A DNA stretch of 64,000 nucleotides from Balanoglossus misakiensis (Eukaryota > Hemichordata). Below, one piece after another: positions 12,925-25,160 of this stretch. The DNA is taken from assembly GCA_040954595.2 (NCBI GenBank), contig CM082591.2, forward strand, positions 10,168,001 to 10,232,000, given 5' to 3'. Both the position numbers and the translations under genes were made by a program. The notes under the pieces were generated by a model. The model was not told where the DNA came from. It ran no database searches and saw only the letters and a list, made by a program, of their open reading frames with translations. Every line of letters starts with the position of its first letter. Position 1 is the first letter of the stretch.

Positions 12925-14607
12925 TATAGCTGCAAGCAGCAATAGCGGGCCCAAGCCAACATAGCACATAGCAATATAGCAATTAGCATATCTGCTCTGG
13001 ATGCCAAGATATGGTAAAGTAGGTCAAAGGTCACCTGAGTTCCTGCAAAATTTGGGCAAGAAATTTTGACCCTATACTGGTCCATGTTCAACAAAAACCA
13101 AACCTATAACCCTATGGATTAGCCTGGAATTGGGTATGCACATAATTAATGAGATATGCAGGTGTCACAGTTGACCCCCAATTTAGCCATTTCAATTTTA
13201 GTCCCAACCCTCCAAACGCCAAGTCTGTACCTGCTCTGAATGCCAAGATCTGGTAAAGTAGGTCAAAGGTCATCTGAGGTTATACAAAATTTGGGCAAGA
13301 AATTTTGACCCTATACTGGTCCATGTTCAACAAAAACCAAACCTATAACCCTATTGGTTAGCCTGGAATTAGGTATGCACATAATTAATGAGGTAAAGTG
13401 TAAGACTCCATTGGGAGTTCCATCCCTCTGAATGCAAAGTCTGTACCTGATCTGGATGCCAAGATATAGGAAAGTAGGTTAAAGGTCACCTGAGGTCACC
13501 CAAAATTTGGGCAAAATTTGTTGACCCTATACTGGTCCATGTCTCACAAGAACAAAACCTCTAACCCTCTTAGTTAGCCCGGAATTAGGTATGCACATAA
13601 TTAATGAGGTAGGCAGGTGTCACAGGTGACCCAAATTTTGGCTTTTCAATTTCAGTCCCAACCCTCGAAACGGCAAGTCTGTACCTGCTCTGGATGCCGA
13701 GATATAGGAAAGTAGGTCAAAGGTCACCTGAGGTCACCCAAAATTTGGGCAAAAATTTCTGACCCCATACTAGTCCATGTCACACAAGAACAATACCTCT
13801 AGCCCTATTTGTTTCCCCGGAATTAGATATGCACATAATTAATGAGTTAAGCAGGTGTTACAGGTGAGCCCAAAATTGTGCCTTTTATTTTGGTCCCATT
13901 CTGCACACGGGCCAATAGACAGTCAGTGTACAGGACCATTGCACAGGCCAGAATTCTACAATAAGACGTGGACATAGCTTAACCATAGAGGTATAAGTAA
14001 TAGTATAAATTTCATTAAAAAATTAATATAAAAAAATCGGTCGATTTTTCATATTAATTTTTTTCGCTTAAAATTATTGGCAAATGCTAGGCTACCTGCA
14101 CACCAAAGTTGGAGTTGATCGGCCCAACCGATTTTTAGATATGACTGCATATTCATCCAAAATAATATGTGGTCAAAGCTTGTATAGTCAAAGCTATGTA
14201 TAGTATAGGCCGATGGCTTGGGCGAAAAATATGAAAAATAATACTTAAAAATCTTCTTCTCAAAATTTACAAGGCCTATGGCCTTGACATTTGGCATGTA
14301 GAACGCTGACCTCATGGTCCACAAAAGTTGCTAAAAGAATTTTGATATCTCCATGCATATGCTAATAAGGCCGATTTGAAAATTTTGCCCATATATGGTC
14401 ATCAGGTCACATGACTAATTAAACATTCACAATGGTACTGCACCAGCTGTCATTGGCCTGCACCATTGTGCCAAATTTGAGATTTGTGGGTTCAGCCATT
14501 TTCCAGATCTAGCTGGCCGATAAAACGACACAAGAAGAAGAAGAAGAAGTAGAAGAAAAAAGCCAGTAATACCAATAGGGCCCAAGCCTGCTGGGCTTGG
14601 GCCCTAA
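12925..14607 (+). mobile_element. Helentron-like element H2 (complete)
   Basis: Head TATAGCTGCAAGCAGCAATAG then CGGGCCCAAGCC; tail hairpin 14578-14604 (GGGCCCAAGCC, loop, GGCTTGGGCCC) then TAA. It sits in the AGAAGAAGTAGAAGAAAA microsatellite of H1. Its body repeats a module of about 240 bp containing AGGTCA-A-AGGTCA and ends with an (AAG)n stretch just before the tail. It is the longest complete element of the nest. Confidence 0.65.
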
Positions 14608-17433
14608 AAATATAGCTGCAAGCAGCAATGGCGGGCCCAAGCCAACATAGCACATAGCAACATAGCAATAAGCATATCTGCTCTGGATGCCAAGATACGG
14701 TTAAGTAGGTCAAAGGTCACCTGAGGTCATGCAAAATTTCGGCGCGAAATTTTGACCCTATACTGGTCAATGTTCAACAAAAACCAAAACTATAGCCCTA
14801 TTGGTTAGCCTGGAATTAGGTATGCACATAATTAATGAGGTAGGCAGGTGTCACAGGTGACCCTCAATTTTGGCTTTTCAATTTTAATCCCAACCCTCCA
14901 AACGCCAAGTCTGTACCTGCTCTGGATGCCAAGATCTGGTAAAGTAGGTCAAAGGTCACCTGAGGTCATGCAACATTTGGGCATGAAATTTTGACCCTAT
15001 ACTGGTCCATGTTCAACAAAAACCAAACCTATAGCCCTATTGGTTAGCCTGGAATTAGGTATGCACATAATTAATGAGATATGCAGGTGTCACAGGTGAC
15101 CCCCATTTTGGCTTTTCCATTTTAGTCCCAACCCTCCAAATGCCAAGTTTGTACCTGCTCTGGATGCCGAGATAAAGGAAAGTAGGTCAAAGGTCACCTG
15201 AGGTCACCCAAAATTTGGGCAAGAAATTTTGACCCTGTACTGGTCCATGTCCCACAAGAACGAAACCTCTAGCCCTCTTAGTTAGCCCAGAATTAGGTAT
15301 GCACATAATTAATGAGTTAAGCAGGTGTTACAGGTGAGCCTAAAATGTTGCCTTTTATTTTGGTGCCATTGTGCTCACTGACCAATAGACAGTCACTGCA
15401 CAGACCAGAATTCCACAATAAGACATGGACATAGCTTAACCATAGAGGTATAAGTAAAGGTATAAATTTAATAAAAAAATTAATATAAAAAAATCGGTCG
15501 ATTTTTCATATTATTTTTTTTTGCTTAAAATTATTGACACATGCTAGGCTAGCTGCACACCAAAGTTGGAGATGATCGGCCTAACAGATTTTGAGATATG
15601 TATGAATATTTATCCAAAATAATATGTGGTCATAGCTTTACTGTGTAAAGTATAGGCCCATGGCTTGGGCGAAAAATATGAAAAATAATACTTAAAAATC
15701 TTCTTCTCAAAATTGACATGGCCTATGGCCTTGACATTTGGCATGTAGAACCCTGGCGATATGGTCCACAAAGTATGTTAACAGAATTTTGATATGGCAA
15801 TTCATATGCAAATTAGGCTAATTTGAAAATTTTGCCCATATATGGTCATCAGGTCACATGACTAATTACACATTCACAAGGGTACTGCACCAGCTCTCAT
15901 AGGCCTGCACCATTGTGCCAAATGTGAGATTTGTAGGGTCAGCCGTTTTCAAGATCTAGCTGGACAAAAAAACGACACAAGAAGAAGAAGAAGAAGAAGA
16001 AGATTAAAGCTGCAAGCAGCATTGTCGGGCCCAAGCGCTGATCTTGAATTATATATGCACAGTATGAATGAGAAGAAACAGAATTTTCTATCGGGTGTAT
16101 TATCTCATGACATAACAAGGGCGTATGTATTTTTGCTGCTGAAATAGGGTAAAGTAGGTCAAAGGTCACCTGAGGACATCCAACATTTGGGCAAAAATTT
16201 TTGACCCATGCTGGGCCATGTCCAACAAAAAACCAAAACTCTAGCTCTATTGGTTCGCGTGTAATTAGGTATGTGCATATTTAATGAGGTCAGCAGGTGT
16301 CACAGGTGACCCAAAAATTTGGCTTTACATTTAGGTCCCATCCTGCCAAATGCCAAGGCTGTATCTGCTCTGGATGTTGAGATATGCGAAAGCAGGTCAA
16401 AGGTCACCAGAGGTCACCCAACATTTGGGCAAAAAATTTTGATCCCATACTGGTCCATGGCCAACAAAAACCAAACCTCTAGCTCTATTGGTTCGCCTGT
16501 AATTAGCTATGCACATAATTAATGAGGTCAGCAGAGGTCAAAGGGGTCATGGAAAGTAGCAAAATATTTTGATCACACACTTGTCCACATGCATCAAAAA
16601 CCAAACATCTAGCCCTATAGGTTAGCCTGGAATTAGATATGCAGAAAAAATAACATGTGAAAAGTAGGTCAAAGGTCATGTGAAAAATCGCCAAAAATTT
16701 GTATCATATTTTAGTCACATGACGATTGATATCCATACAAAGAATTTCTATGTTATCAATTTTTAGACTAGAAAAAGGAATTTCAATTTTTCGATGCTTT
16801 TTACAAATTCCAATATGGCCGCCATAATCTTCGACCAATCACAATGATCTTTGCAAACTTGATAGACATCAGTGTAGTGACCATACTCCCCGAATCTTGT
16901 GACTCAGTTATCGCCCGTTCTGGAGAAGAAGATTTTGGGAGTTTTACTATGGTTTTTCGAAAATCCAATATGGCCGCCAAAATCTTCGACCAATCACAAT
17001 GATCTTCGCAAACTTGATAGACCTCAGTTAGGTGACCCCATACCCCAAACCGCGTGACTCCGTTATCGCTGGTTCTGGAGAAGAAGATTTTTGAAATATA
17101 AGCCAGATTTCAGAAAAAAAATTGTAGCAAAAAACTGCAACTTTTTCAGCATAATTTCCAATTACAAAAATGATGGGCAGAAGGTAGTCTACCAGCATGC
17201 CAAATTTGAAGTCGATCTGACTTGTAGTTTCTGAGATCTGAGATTTGCATTTTTTCAGAAAATCCAAGATGGCCGCCAGGTCACGTGACTAATTAAAAAT
17301 TCAAGGGTTCAATGCACGACTACTCATTGACCTTGACCACTGTAGCAAGTTTCAGAAGTGTACCTGCATCGGTGTCTGAGATCTCGTGGGTCAAAGAATT
17401 GACACAAGAATAAAGAAAGAAAGAAAGAAAGAA

Positions 17434-18600
17434 TTAAAGCTGCAAGCAGCATTGTCCGGGCCCAAGCTCTATTATCTGATCTGATGCTGATATAGTGTTA
17501 AGTAGGTCAAAGGTCACCTGAGGTCACCCAACATTTGGGCAAAATATTTTGACCCCATACTGGTCCATGTATAACAAAAACAAAACCTCTAGGTCTATTG
17601 GTTCATCTGTAATTAGGTATGTGCATATTTAATGAGGTCAGCAGAGGTCAAAGGGGTCATGAAAAGTAGCGAAATTTTTTGATCACATACAAATCCACAT
17701 ACATCAAAAACCAAAATGATAGCCTTAAAGGTTAGCCTGGAATTAGATATGCAGAAAAATGATGCGTCAAAAGTAGGTCAAAGGTCATTGCCAAAATTAC
17801 CAAAATATTTATAGCTTATTCTTGGCATATGATGATTCATATCCATAAAAAGAATTTCTGTGCTATCAATTTTTAGGCTAGAAAGGTAATTTTTACTTTT
17901 TAATCGTTTTTCACAAAATCCAATATGGCCGCCATAATCTTTGACCAATCACATTCCCCTTCGCAAACTTGTTAGACATCTGTTTAATAACCACACACAC
18001 CAAATCTTGTGACTCGGTTATCGCCGGTTCTTGAGAAGAAGATTTTTGAAATTTTACTAGGGTTTTTCGAAAATCCAATATGGCCGCCAAAATCTTCGAC
18101 CAATCACAATGATCTTCGCAAACTTGATAGACATCAGTTAGGTGACCACATACACCAAACCCTGTGTCTCGGTTATTGCCGGTTCTGGAGAAGAAGATTT
18201 TTGAAATTTAAGCCAGATTTCAGAAAAAAAATTGTAGCAAAAAACTGCAACTTTGTCAGCATAATTTCCAATTACAAAAATGATGGGCAGAAGGTAGTCT
18301 ACCAGCATGCCAAATTTGAAGTCGATCTGACTTGTAGTTTCTGAGATCTGATATTTGCATTTTTTTAGAAAATCCAAGATGGCTGCCAGGTCACGTGACT
18401 AATTAAAAATTCAAGGGTTCAATGCACGACTACTCATTGACCTTGACCACTGTAGCAAGTTTCAGAAGTGTACCTGCAGCGGTGTCTGAGATCTCGTGGG
18501 TCAAAGAATTGACACAAGAATAAAGAAAGAAAGAAAGAAAGAAAGTAAAATTCCAACGAAACCAATACGGGCCCAAGCCTGGCTTGGCTTGGGCCCGTAA
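17434..18600 (+). mobile_element. Helentron-like element H5 (complete)
   Basis: Head TTAAAGCTGCAAGCAGCATT then GTCCGGGCCCAAGC; tail hairpin 18568-18597 (CGGGCCCAAGCC / GGCTTGGGCCCG) then TAA. Inserted in the (GAAA)n of H4. The G/C pair that extends the tail stem also extends the match to its own head (CCGGGCCC), a head-tail agreement. Confidence 0.62.
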
Positions 18601-21317
18601 TTAAAGCTGCAAGCAGCATTGTCCGGGCCCAAGCTCTATTATCTGATTTGATTATTAGATATGCACATAATTAATGAGTAGAAACATAATGTTGTGTTTT
18701 ATCCCATGAAATATCAAGGTTATATCTAGGTTTGGTGTTGACATAGTGTTAAGTAGGTCAAAGGTCACCCAGAGGTCACCAATTATTTGGGCAGTATATT
18801 TTGACCCATAGTGGTCCATGTCCAACAAAAACCAGACCTCTAGCCCTTTTGGTTAGCCCGGAATTATGTATGCACATAAATAATGAGTTAAGCAGGTGTC
18901 ACAGGTGACCCAAAACTTTGGCTTTCATTATGGCCCCATACCTCCAAACGCCAAGGCTGTACCTGCTTTGGATGCCGAGATATGCAAAAGTAGGTCAAAG
19001 GTCATCTGAGGTCACCCAAAATTTGGGCAAGAAAATTTTGACCCATAGTGGTCCATGTCCAACAAAAACCAGACCTCTAGGTCTATTGGTTCATCTGTAA
19101 TTAGGTATGCGCATATTTAATGAGGTCACCAGAGGTCAAAGGGGTCATGAAAAGTAGCAAAATTTTTTGATCACATACAAATCCACATACATCAAAAACC
19201 AAACTTATAGCCCTATTGGTTAGCCTGGAATTAGATATGCAGAAAAATGATGCGTCAAAAGTAGGTCAAAGGTCATTGCCAAAATTACCAAAATATTTAT
19301 AGGTTATTCTTGTCATATGATGATTCATATCCATAAAAAGAATTTCTGTGCTATCAATTTTTAGGCTAGAAAAGGAATTTTTACTTTTTAATCGTTTTTC
19401 ACAAAATCCAATATGGCCGCCATAATCTTCGACCAATCACATTCCCCTTCGCAAACTTGATAGACATCTGTTTAATGACCACACACACCAAATCTTGTGA
19501 CTCGGTTATCGCCCGTTCTGGAGAAGAAGATTTTTGAAGTTTTACTATGGTTTTTCGAAAATCCAATATGGCCGCCATAATCTTCGACCAATCACAATGA
19601 TCTTCGCAAACTTGATAGACATCAGTTAGGTGACCACATACCCCAAACGGCGTGACTCGGTTATCGCCGGTTCTGGAGAAGAAGATTTTTGAAATTTTGA
19701 CCAGATTTCAGAAAAACAACTGTAGCAAAAAAACTGCAACATTGACAGCAAAATATCCAATTACAAAAATGATGGGCAGAGGGTATACTACCAGCACGCC
19801 AAATCTTAACTCGATCTGACTTGTAGTTTCTGAGATCTGAGATTTGCATTTTTTCAGAAAATCCAATATGGCCGCCATGTCACGTGACTAATTAAGTATT
19901 CACAAGTCACTGCACATCTACTCATTGACCTTGACCACTGTAGCAAGTTTGAGAACTGTACCTGCAGCGGTGTCTGAGATCTAGAGCGCGAAAGAAGTGA
20001 ACCAAGAATAAAGAAAGAAAGAAAGATTAAAGCTGCGAGCAGCATTGTCGGGCCCAAGCGCTGATCTCGAATTATATATGCACAGTATGAATGAGAAGAA
20101 ACAGAATTTCTATCGGATGTATTATCTCATGACATAACAAGGACGTGTGTATTTTTGCTGCTAAAATAGGGTAAAGTAGGTCAAAGGTCACCAGAGGTCA
20201 CCCAACATTTGGGCAAAATATTATGACCCCATACTGGTCCATGTATGACAAAAACCAAACCTCTAGCTCTATTGGTTCGCCTGTAATTAGCTATGTACAT
20301 AATTAATGAGGTCAGCAGAGGTCAAAGGGGTCATGAAAAGTAGCAAAATATTTTGATCACACACTAATCCACATTCATCAAAAACCAAACGTCTAGCCCT
20401 ATAGGTTAGCCTTGAATTAAATATGCAGAAATAATAACGCGTGATAAGTAGGTCAAAGGTCAAGTGAAAAATCGCCAAAAATTTGTAACATATTTTCGTC
20501 ACATGACGATTGATATCCATAAAAAGAATTTGTATGCTATCAATTTTTAGACTAGAAAAAGGAATTTCAATTTTTCACTGCTTTTTACAAAATCCAATAT
20601 GGCCACCATAATCTTCGACCAATCACAATGCTCTTTGCAAACTTGATAGACATCAGAGTAGTGACCATACTCCCCGAATCTTGCGACTCAGTCATCGCCC
20701 GTTCTGGAGAAGAAGATTGTTGCAGTTTTACTATGGTTTTTCGAAAAATCCAATATGGCCGCCGTAATCGTCGACCAATCACAATGATCTTCGCAAACTT
20801 GATAGACATCAGTTAGGTGACCACATACCCCAAACCCCGTGACTTGGTTATCACTGGTTCTGGAGAAGAAGATTTTTGAAATTTAAGCCAGATTTCAGGA
20901 AAAAAATTGTAGCAAAAAAACTGAAACTTTTACAGCATAATTTCCGATTACAAAAATGATGGGCAGAAGGTAGTCTACCTGCATGCCAAATTTGAAGTCG
21001 ATCTGACTTGTAGTTTCTGAGATCTGAGATTTGCATTTTTTTAGAAAATCCAATATGGCCGCCAGGTCACGTGACTAATTAAGTATTCACAAGTCACTGC
21101 ACATCTACTCATTGACCTTGACCACTGTAGCAAGTTTGAGCAGTGTACCTGCAGTAGTTTCAGAGATCTCGTTGGCCGAAGAATTGACAGGAGAATAAAG
21201 AAAGAAAGAAAAATTCCAACGAAACCAATAGGGCCCAAGCGCTTGCATGCGCTTGGGCCCTAAAAAACCCCAACGAAACCAATACGGGCCCAAGCCTGGC
21301 TTGGCTTGGGCCCGTAA
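18601..21317 (+). mobile_element. Helentron-like element H6, split
   Basis: The head begins immediately after the H5 tail (CCCGTAA then TTAAAGCTGC) with no spacer, a second exact head-to-tail junction. The body runs to about 20025 in (GAAA)n; the tail after H7 is the hairpin at 21285-21314. The head is nearly identical to H5 for its first 50 bases or so. Confidence 0.6.
20026..21263 (+). mobile_element. Helentron-like element H7 (innermost, complete)
   Basis: Head at 20027 (TTAAAGCTGCGAGCAGC, one change) then GTCGGGCCCAAGCGC. Tail hairpin 21231-21260 with arms GGGCCCAAGCGC / GCGCTTGGGCCC then TAA, agreeing with the head. It sits in the (GAAA)n of H6 and is uninterrupted, so it is probably the youngest insertion of this nest. 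Confidence 0.62.
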
Positions 21318-22643
21318 AAATTCCAACGAAACCAATACGGGCCCAAGCCTGGCTTGGCTTGGGCCCGTAAAGAAGAAGTAGAAGAAAAACCCCAGTAATA
21401 CCGTAATACCAATAGGGCCCAAGCCTGCTGGGCTTGGGCCCTAACCAGGATAATAACAATAGGGCCCAAGCGCTGCATGCGCTTGGGCCCTAACAAGCGC
21501 AAAAACATACCAAACCTAGTTTTATTAATTAAAAACAAAATTGCTGAGTAAAGGTTTTCATGTGGGCATTCACTTTGAACTTGCTAAATTAATTTAAAGA
21601 GACAAAGTCGCTCTCTCTTTGTCCTTTTGCGATGATAGAATGCTTGCTTGAAGTCTCTCGTGCAATAAATGATGTCGATTCATACATGTATGGATGGTGT
21701 ATAGGTGGTCGGAATTTACATGTCTTCGCCACGTAAAATCAAAGTTTGGGTCATGAAATCGAGTTTTGTTACAGTCTAGAATTTCATGCCACCACTTATG
21801 GTCATATTATTCTTGGTAGGCAAAAGTGACAAGTAGTCAAGTTTCAACACATGCAACATTTTTTACAAACAAACAACAAAGAAGACATCAAAAGGGAGAG
21901 AATTATAGAATGGTCAATGTGTGAAAAGTTAAGATACGTAAAGTGGCCGGGTTCAACATTAGCTCATCGACTTCATATCGTCTTCATGCCATGGTTTTTG
22001 CCTGCCCTGAAAGTTCTTGTCGTTGCAGAAGTGGTTTTGACAGAAAGAATTTAGTCTTCCGGGATGTTTGTGATTATTTGAACACCAGACAATACAATGC
22101 AACCTTGACTTCCAAAATACTTACCGGCATTGCATTATCTTACCATGGTTAGGCCTACAGTGAACAAACTTTCAACAATATTTTCTGAGTTACCGCTGAT
22201 ATTTGTTTTGTAGTATGGATATTAAATTATACATCCCGATACAAATCAGAATGTTATAGAATCCTTCCTGAGTGATATTGAAAAAATTACCGGAATGCTA
22301 CCGCCTAATCTATGGTTAGGGTTATTGCTATTATTTTATATCAGTAATCGACTTTGTGTATATCAATGTCATTTTCATAACGAAAATGAACTCGAGTCTA
22401 ATGTAAACGTTACGAATTGATCGAAAGGCGCTCTGATGAATGTTAACACGAGTGCGCAGTGACAAGACATGCATCGCGCATGACAGTGACAACAGTTCCT
22501 ATAGAGCAGTTAAAAAATTAACCGGCCGTCCGTAAATTTATCAGCTATATTTTTTTTTATTTAGTCACGTTTTCCCTGTTGCATGCTATTAGTTCAGGGG
22601 CCAGTTTTAGCAGTGCTCTATTGAGTACTTTCGTATCGATGGA

Positions 22644-25160
22644 TTGATCTCTCGTCCAATCAGAATGGCGGATGGTAGCATGATCCGACATATTGCGTAT
22701 TACAATAGGGCTTCCTCATACAGGTCAGAACGGATAGGTCATTCCTTTTATTTTAGGACGTCTCAGCTCCTTTGTCTTTTCTGTTATAGTGTTAAAGAAA
22801 TCAAACGGTTTTGTTTTGGCCGGTAAACACCGATGGATTAACTCTTAAGTCCATCGTGCATCCAAACGCAGTCGAGTCGGTTTGGTCATTGTTTATGCGA
22901 CAGTAAATGCCAAATGTGACAGAAGCATCATATTAAATGGGATAGAATACACAAACAAACAAACATACGAATAAACAAACAGGCAAACAAACAAACAAAC
23001 AACCATTAGGGACTGTTCAGAATTTACTTCCAAGTTGGGGATGGAGGATTTTTTATTTTCCTGGTGATTTTTTTCCATGGTCTCCCCTAGTAAATTGTGG
23101 AGGAAATATGTGGTCCCTCCTTAAATTTCATGGGGATTTTCCATGGTCCCCCCTATTGTGACTTTTATGTCTAGTCTCCCCTAATTTGTCTTGGAGAAAA
23201 TGAGTGGTCCCCCCCCCTCTGAAAATTCTCCGCCCCCTTGGAAGTAAATTCTGAACAGTCCCTTATTAAAGCCAACAGCTAGCACCCTGGCTTCTCTGCC
23301 AGAGGAGCGATAACATCGACAAAATGCAGATACACAAGAAATGAGCACTTTATTCCACAAGTGAAGTAGTCTGTTCCCTGCCCCATTCCCACCGCTGGCT
23401 GCGCCCTTTAGCGTAGCGCCGATGGCAGTGGGAATGGGGCAGGGGACCAGACTACAAGTGAAGAACCCCAGTAACAGACGTAACGAACAAACAAACTACA
23501 TGTACTAACAACAAAGCAAGAAAAGTGTCAAGCGTCGTCAAAGAAAACGAAAAAGTTCTAGCATGGTTGGTAAAAGTTATTGGTAGAAAACGAATAGGGC
23601 CTTCTACAAATGACGTCTCAGACCCGCAAACGCCACCAGAACACAAAACACATGCACAGAACAGTTTAAGCCGGTTGTTGTATGGAGCAGCAATAATCTG
23701 CGGTTGGGCCGTCGTAGATTTTCGCTGGTGGTGAAAATAAATAAAACACGATCGATGTTCGATTTATTTCAGATCACATGCGTTTACGGCCAGGAGAGAG
23801 CATAAAAGTCTTCAAATGACCATGTGGTGGCGCACTTTTTCCGATTGGCTGTATTTCAATTTGTTCGTGGTAAATTAATTTTGTGGAGGTGACCGGCACT
23901 GAAGCTCTTAGCTAGGATGAGGTGGGATGGAAAAATGCCCCATTTTAGCTGTTTTAAAATATACGACTATTTATAGACAAAAGGAAAATAAAACAAGCGC
24001 AAAAACATACCTAACCTAGTTTTATTAATTAAAAACAAAATTGCTGAGTAAAGGTTTTCATGTGGGCATTCACTTTGAACTTGCTAAATTAATTTAAAGA
24101 GACAAAGTCGCTCTCTCTTTGTCCTTTTGCGATGATAGAATGCTTGCTTGAAGTCTCTCGTGCAATAAATGATGTCGATTCATACATGTATGGATGGTGT
24201 ATAGGTGGTCGGAATTTACATGTCTTTGCCACGACCAAACCAACAACACGTAAAATCAAAGTTTGGGTCATGAAATCGAGTTTTGTTACAGTCTAGAATT
24301 TCATGCCACCCCTTATGGTCATATTATTCTTGGTAGGCAAAAGTGACAAGTAGTCAAGTTTCAACACAGGCAACATTTTTTACAAACAAACCACAAAGAA
24401 GACATCAAAAGGGAGAGAATTATAGAATGGTCAATGTGTGAAAAGTTAAGATACGTAAAGTGGCCGGGTTCAACATTAACTCATCGACTTCATATCGTCT
24501 TCATGCCATGGTTTTTGCCTGCCCTGAAAGTTCTTGTCGTTGCAGAAGTGGTTTTGACAGAAAGAATTTAGTCTTCCGGGATGTTTGTGATTATTTGAAC
24601 ACCAGACAATACAATGCAACCTTGACTTCCAAAATACTTACCGGCATTGCATTATCTTACCATGGTTAGGCCTACAGTGAACAAATTTTCAACAATATTT
24701 TCTGAGTTACCGCTGATATTTGTTTTGTAGTATGGATATTAAATTATACATCCCGATACAAAACAGAATGTTATAGAATCCTTCCTGAGTGATATTGAAA
24801 AAATTACCGGAATGCTACCGCCTAATCTATGGTTAGGGTTATTGCTATTATTTTATATCAGTAATCGACTTTGTGTATATCAATGTCATTTTCATAACGA
24901 AAATGAACCCGAGTCTAATGTAAACGTTACGAATTGATCGAAAGGCGCTCTGATGAATGTTAACACGAGTGCGCAGTGACAAGACATGCATCGTGCATGA
25001 CGGTGACAACAGTTCCTATAGAGCAGTTAAAAAATAAACCGGCCGTCCGTAAATTTATCAGCTATATTTTTTTTTATTTAGTCACGTTTTCCCTGTTGCA
25101 TGCTATTAGTTCAGGGGCCAGTTTTAGCAGTGCTCTATTGAGTACTTTCGTATCGATGGA
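22644..25160. repeat. Macrosatellite copy 6
   Basis: Complete unit (2517 bp). First copy after the insert-bearing unit. All parts of the reference unit are present, with the MITE at 23009-23262. Confidence 0.93.

Larger units (their letters stand above)
11400..20462 (+). promoter_or_regulatory. Array of nuclear-receptor-type AGGTCA repeats (DR1, DR4, one DR5)
   Basis: Perfect AGGTCA-A-AGGTCA (DR1 consensus, bound in animals by RXR, HNF4, COUP-TF and PPAR types) begins at 11400, 11616, 11854, 12092, 13021, 13260, 13714, 14707, 14946, 15184, 16156, 16394, 16666, 17504, 17775, 18755, 18992, 19263, 20178 and 20450. At 11616, 11854, 13714, 14707, 14946, 15184, 16394, 17504, 18992 and 20178 a third AGGTCA follows after a 4-base spacer (DR4), and at 18755 after 5 bases (DR5). 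The motif recurrence is seen; receptor binding is inference. Confidence 0.5.
16003..21370 (+). mobile_element. Helentron-like element H4, split
   Basis: Head at 16004 (TTAAAGCTGCAAGCAGCATT, then GTCGGGCCCAAGCGC) inserted in the (AAG)n of H3. The body runs to about 17433, ending in (GAAA)n. The tail by nesting order is the hairpin at 21338-21367. The body differs from H1-H3: after the AGGTCA modules it has CAATATGGCCGCC-type segments and CCAATCAC. The head (GCGC type) and assigned tail (CGGGCCCAAGCC type) do not match as well as other pairs, so this pairing is the least certain. Confidence 0.55.
14608..21444 (+). mobile_element. Helentron-like element H3, split
   Basis: Head at 14608-16002 follows the H2 tail almost directly, a head-to-tail junction. 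The body stops in (AAG)n, where H4 enters. The remainder of the AAG tract and the tail are at 21371-21444 (hairpin 21415-21441). Head and tail match the H2 type (GGGCCCAAGCC), supporting the pairing. Confidence 0.6.
11359..21493 (+). mobile_element. Outer Helitron/Helentron-like element (H1) with six elements inside
   Basis: Head at 11361: TAGCTGCAAGCAGCAATG then CGGGCCCAAGC. Tail: hairpin at 21462-21490, arms GGGCCCAAGCGC and GCGCTTGGGCCC, followed by TAA. The GGGCCCAAGC near the head is an inverted match to GCTTGGGCCC at the tail. Subterminal inverted repeats, a terminal palindrome, an adjacent microsatellite, A/T-run targets and lack of a clear duplication fit non-autonomous Helentron/Helitron2-like elements; that family call, and which end is 5', are inference. 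The H1 body (11361-12924) holds a tandem repeat of about 240 bp. No Rep/helicase coding is visible. Confidence 0.65.
10009..22643. repeat. Macrosatellite copy 5, split by a 10.1-kb insert
   Basis: Unit sequence runs 10009 to about 11358 and resumes at about 21494 (CAAGCGCAAAAACATACC), together about 2500 bp. The site in uninterrupted copies is AAAATAAAA-CAAGCGC, so the insertion is in an A-run (T-run on the other strand) with no clear long target duplication. No host sequence appears lost. Confidence 0.93.

Noticed and set aside
16790-17270. CAATATGGCCGCC and CCAATCAC words in H4-H7 as promoter elements
   Set aside because: They resemble YY1 and NF-Y sites but differ from consensus and are simply part of the repeated element; too weak to list separately.
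21105-21538. Overlapping 92-105-codon minus-strand frames rich in GPKPSQA and GPYW repeats
   Set aside because: They translate the stacked GGGCCCAAGC tail hairpins, not a protein gene.
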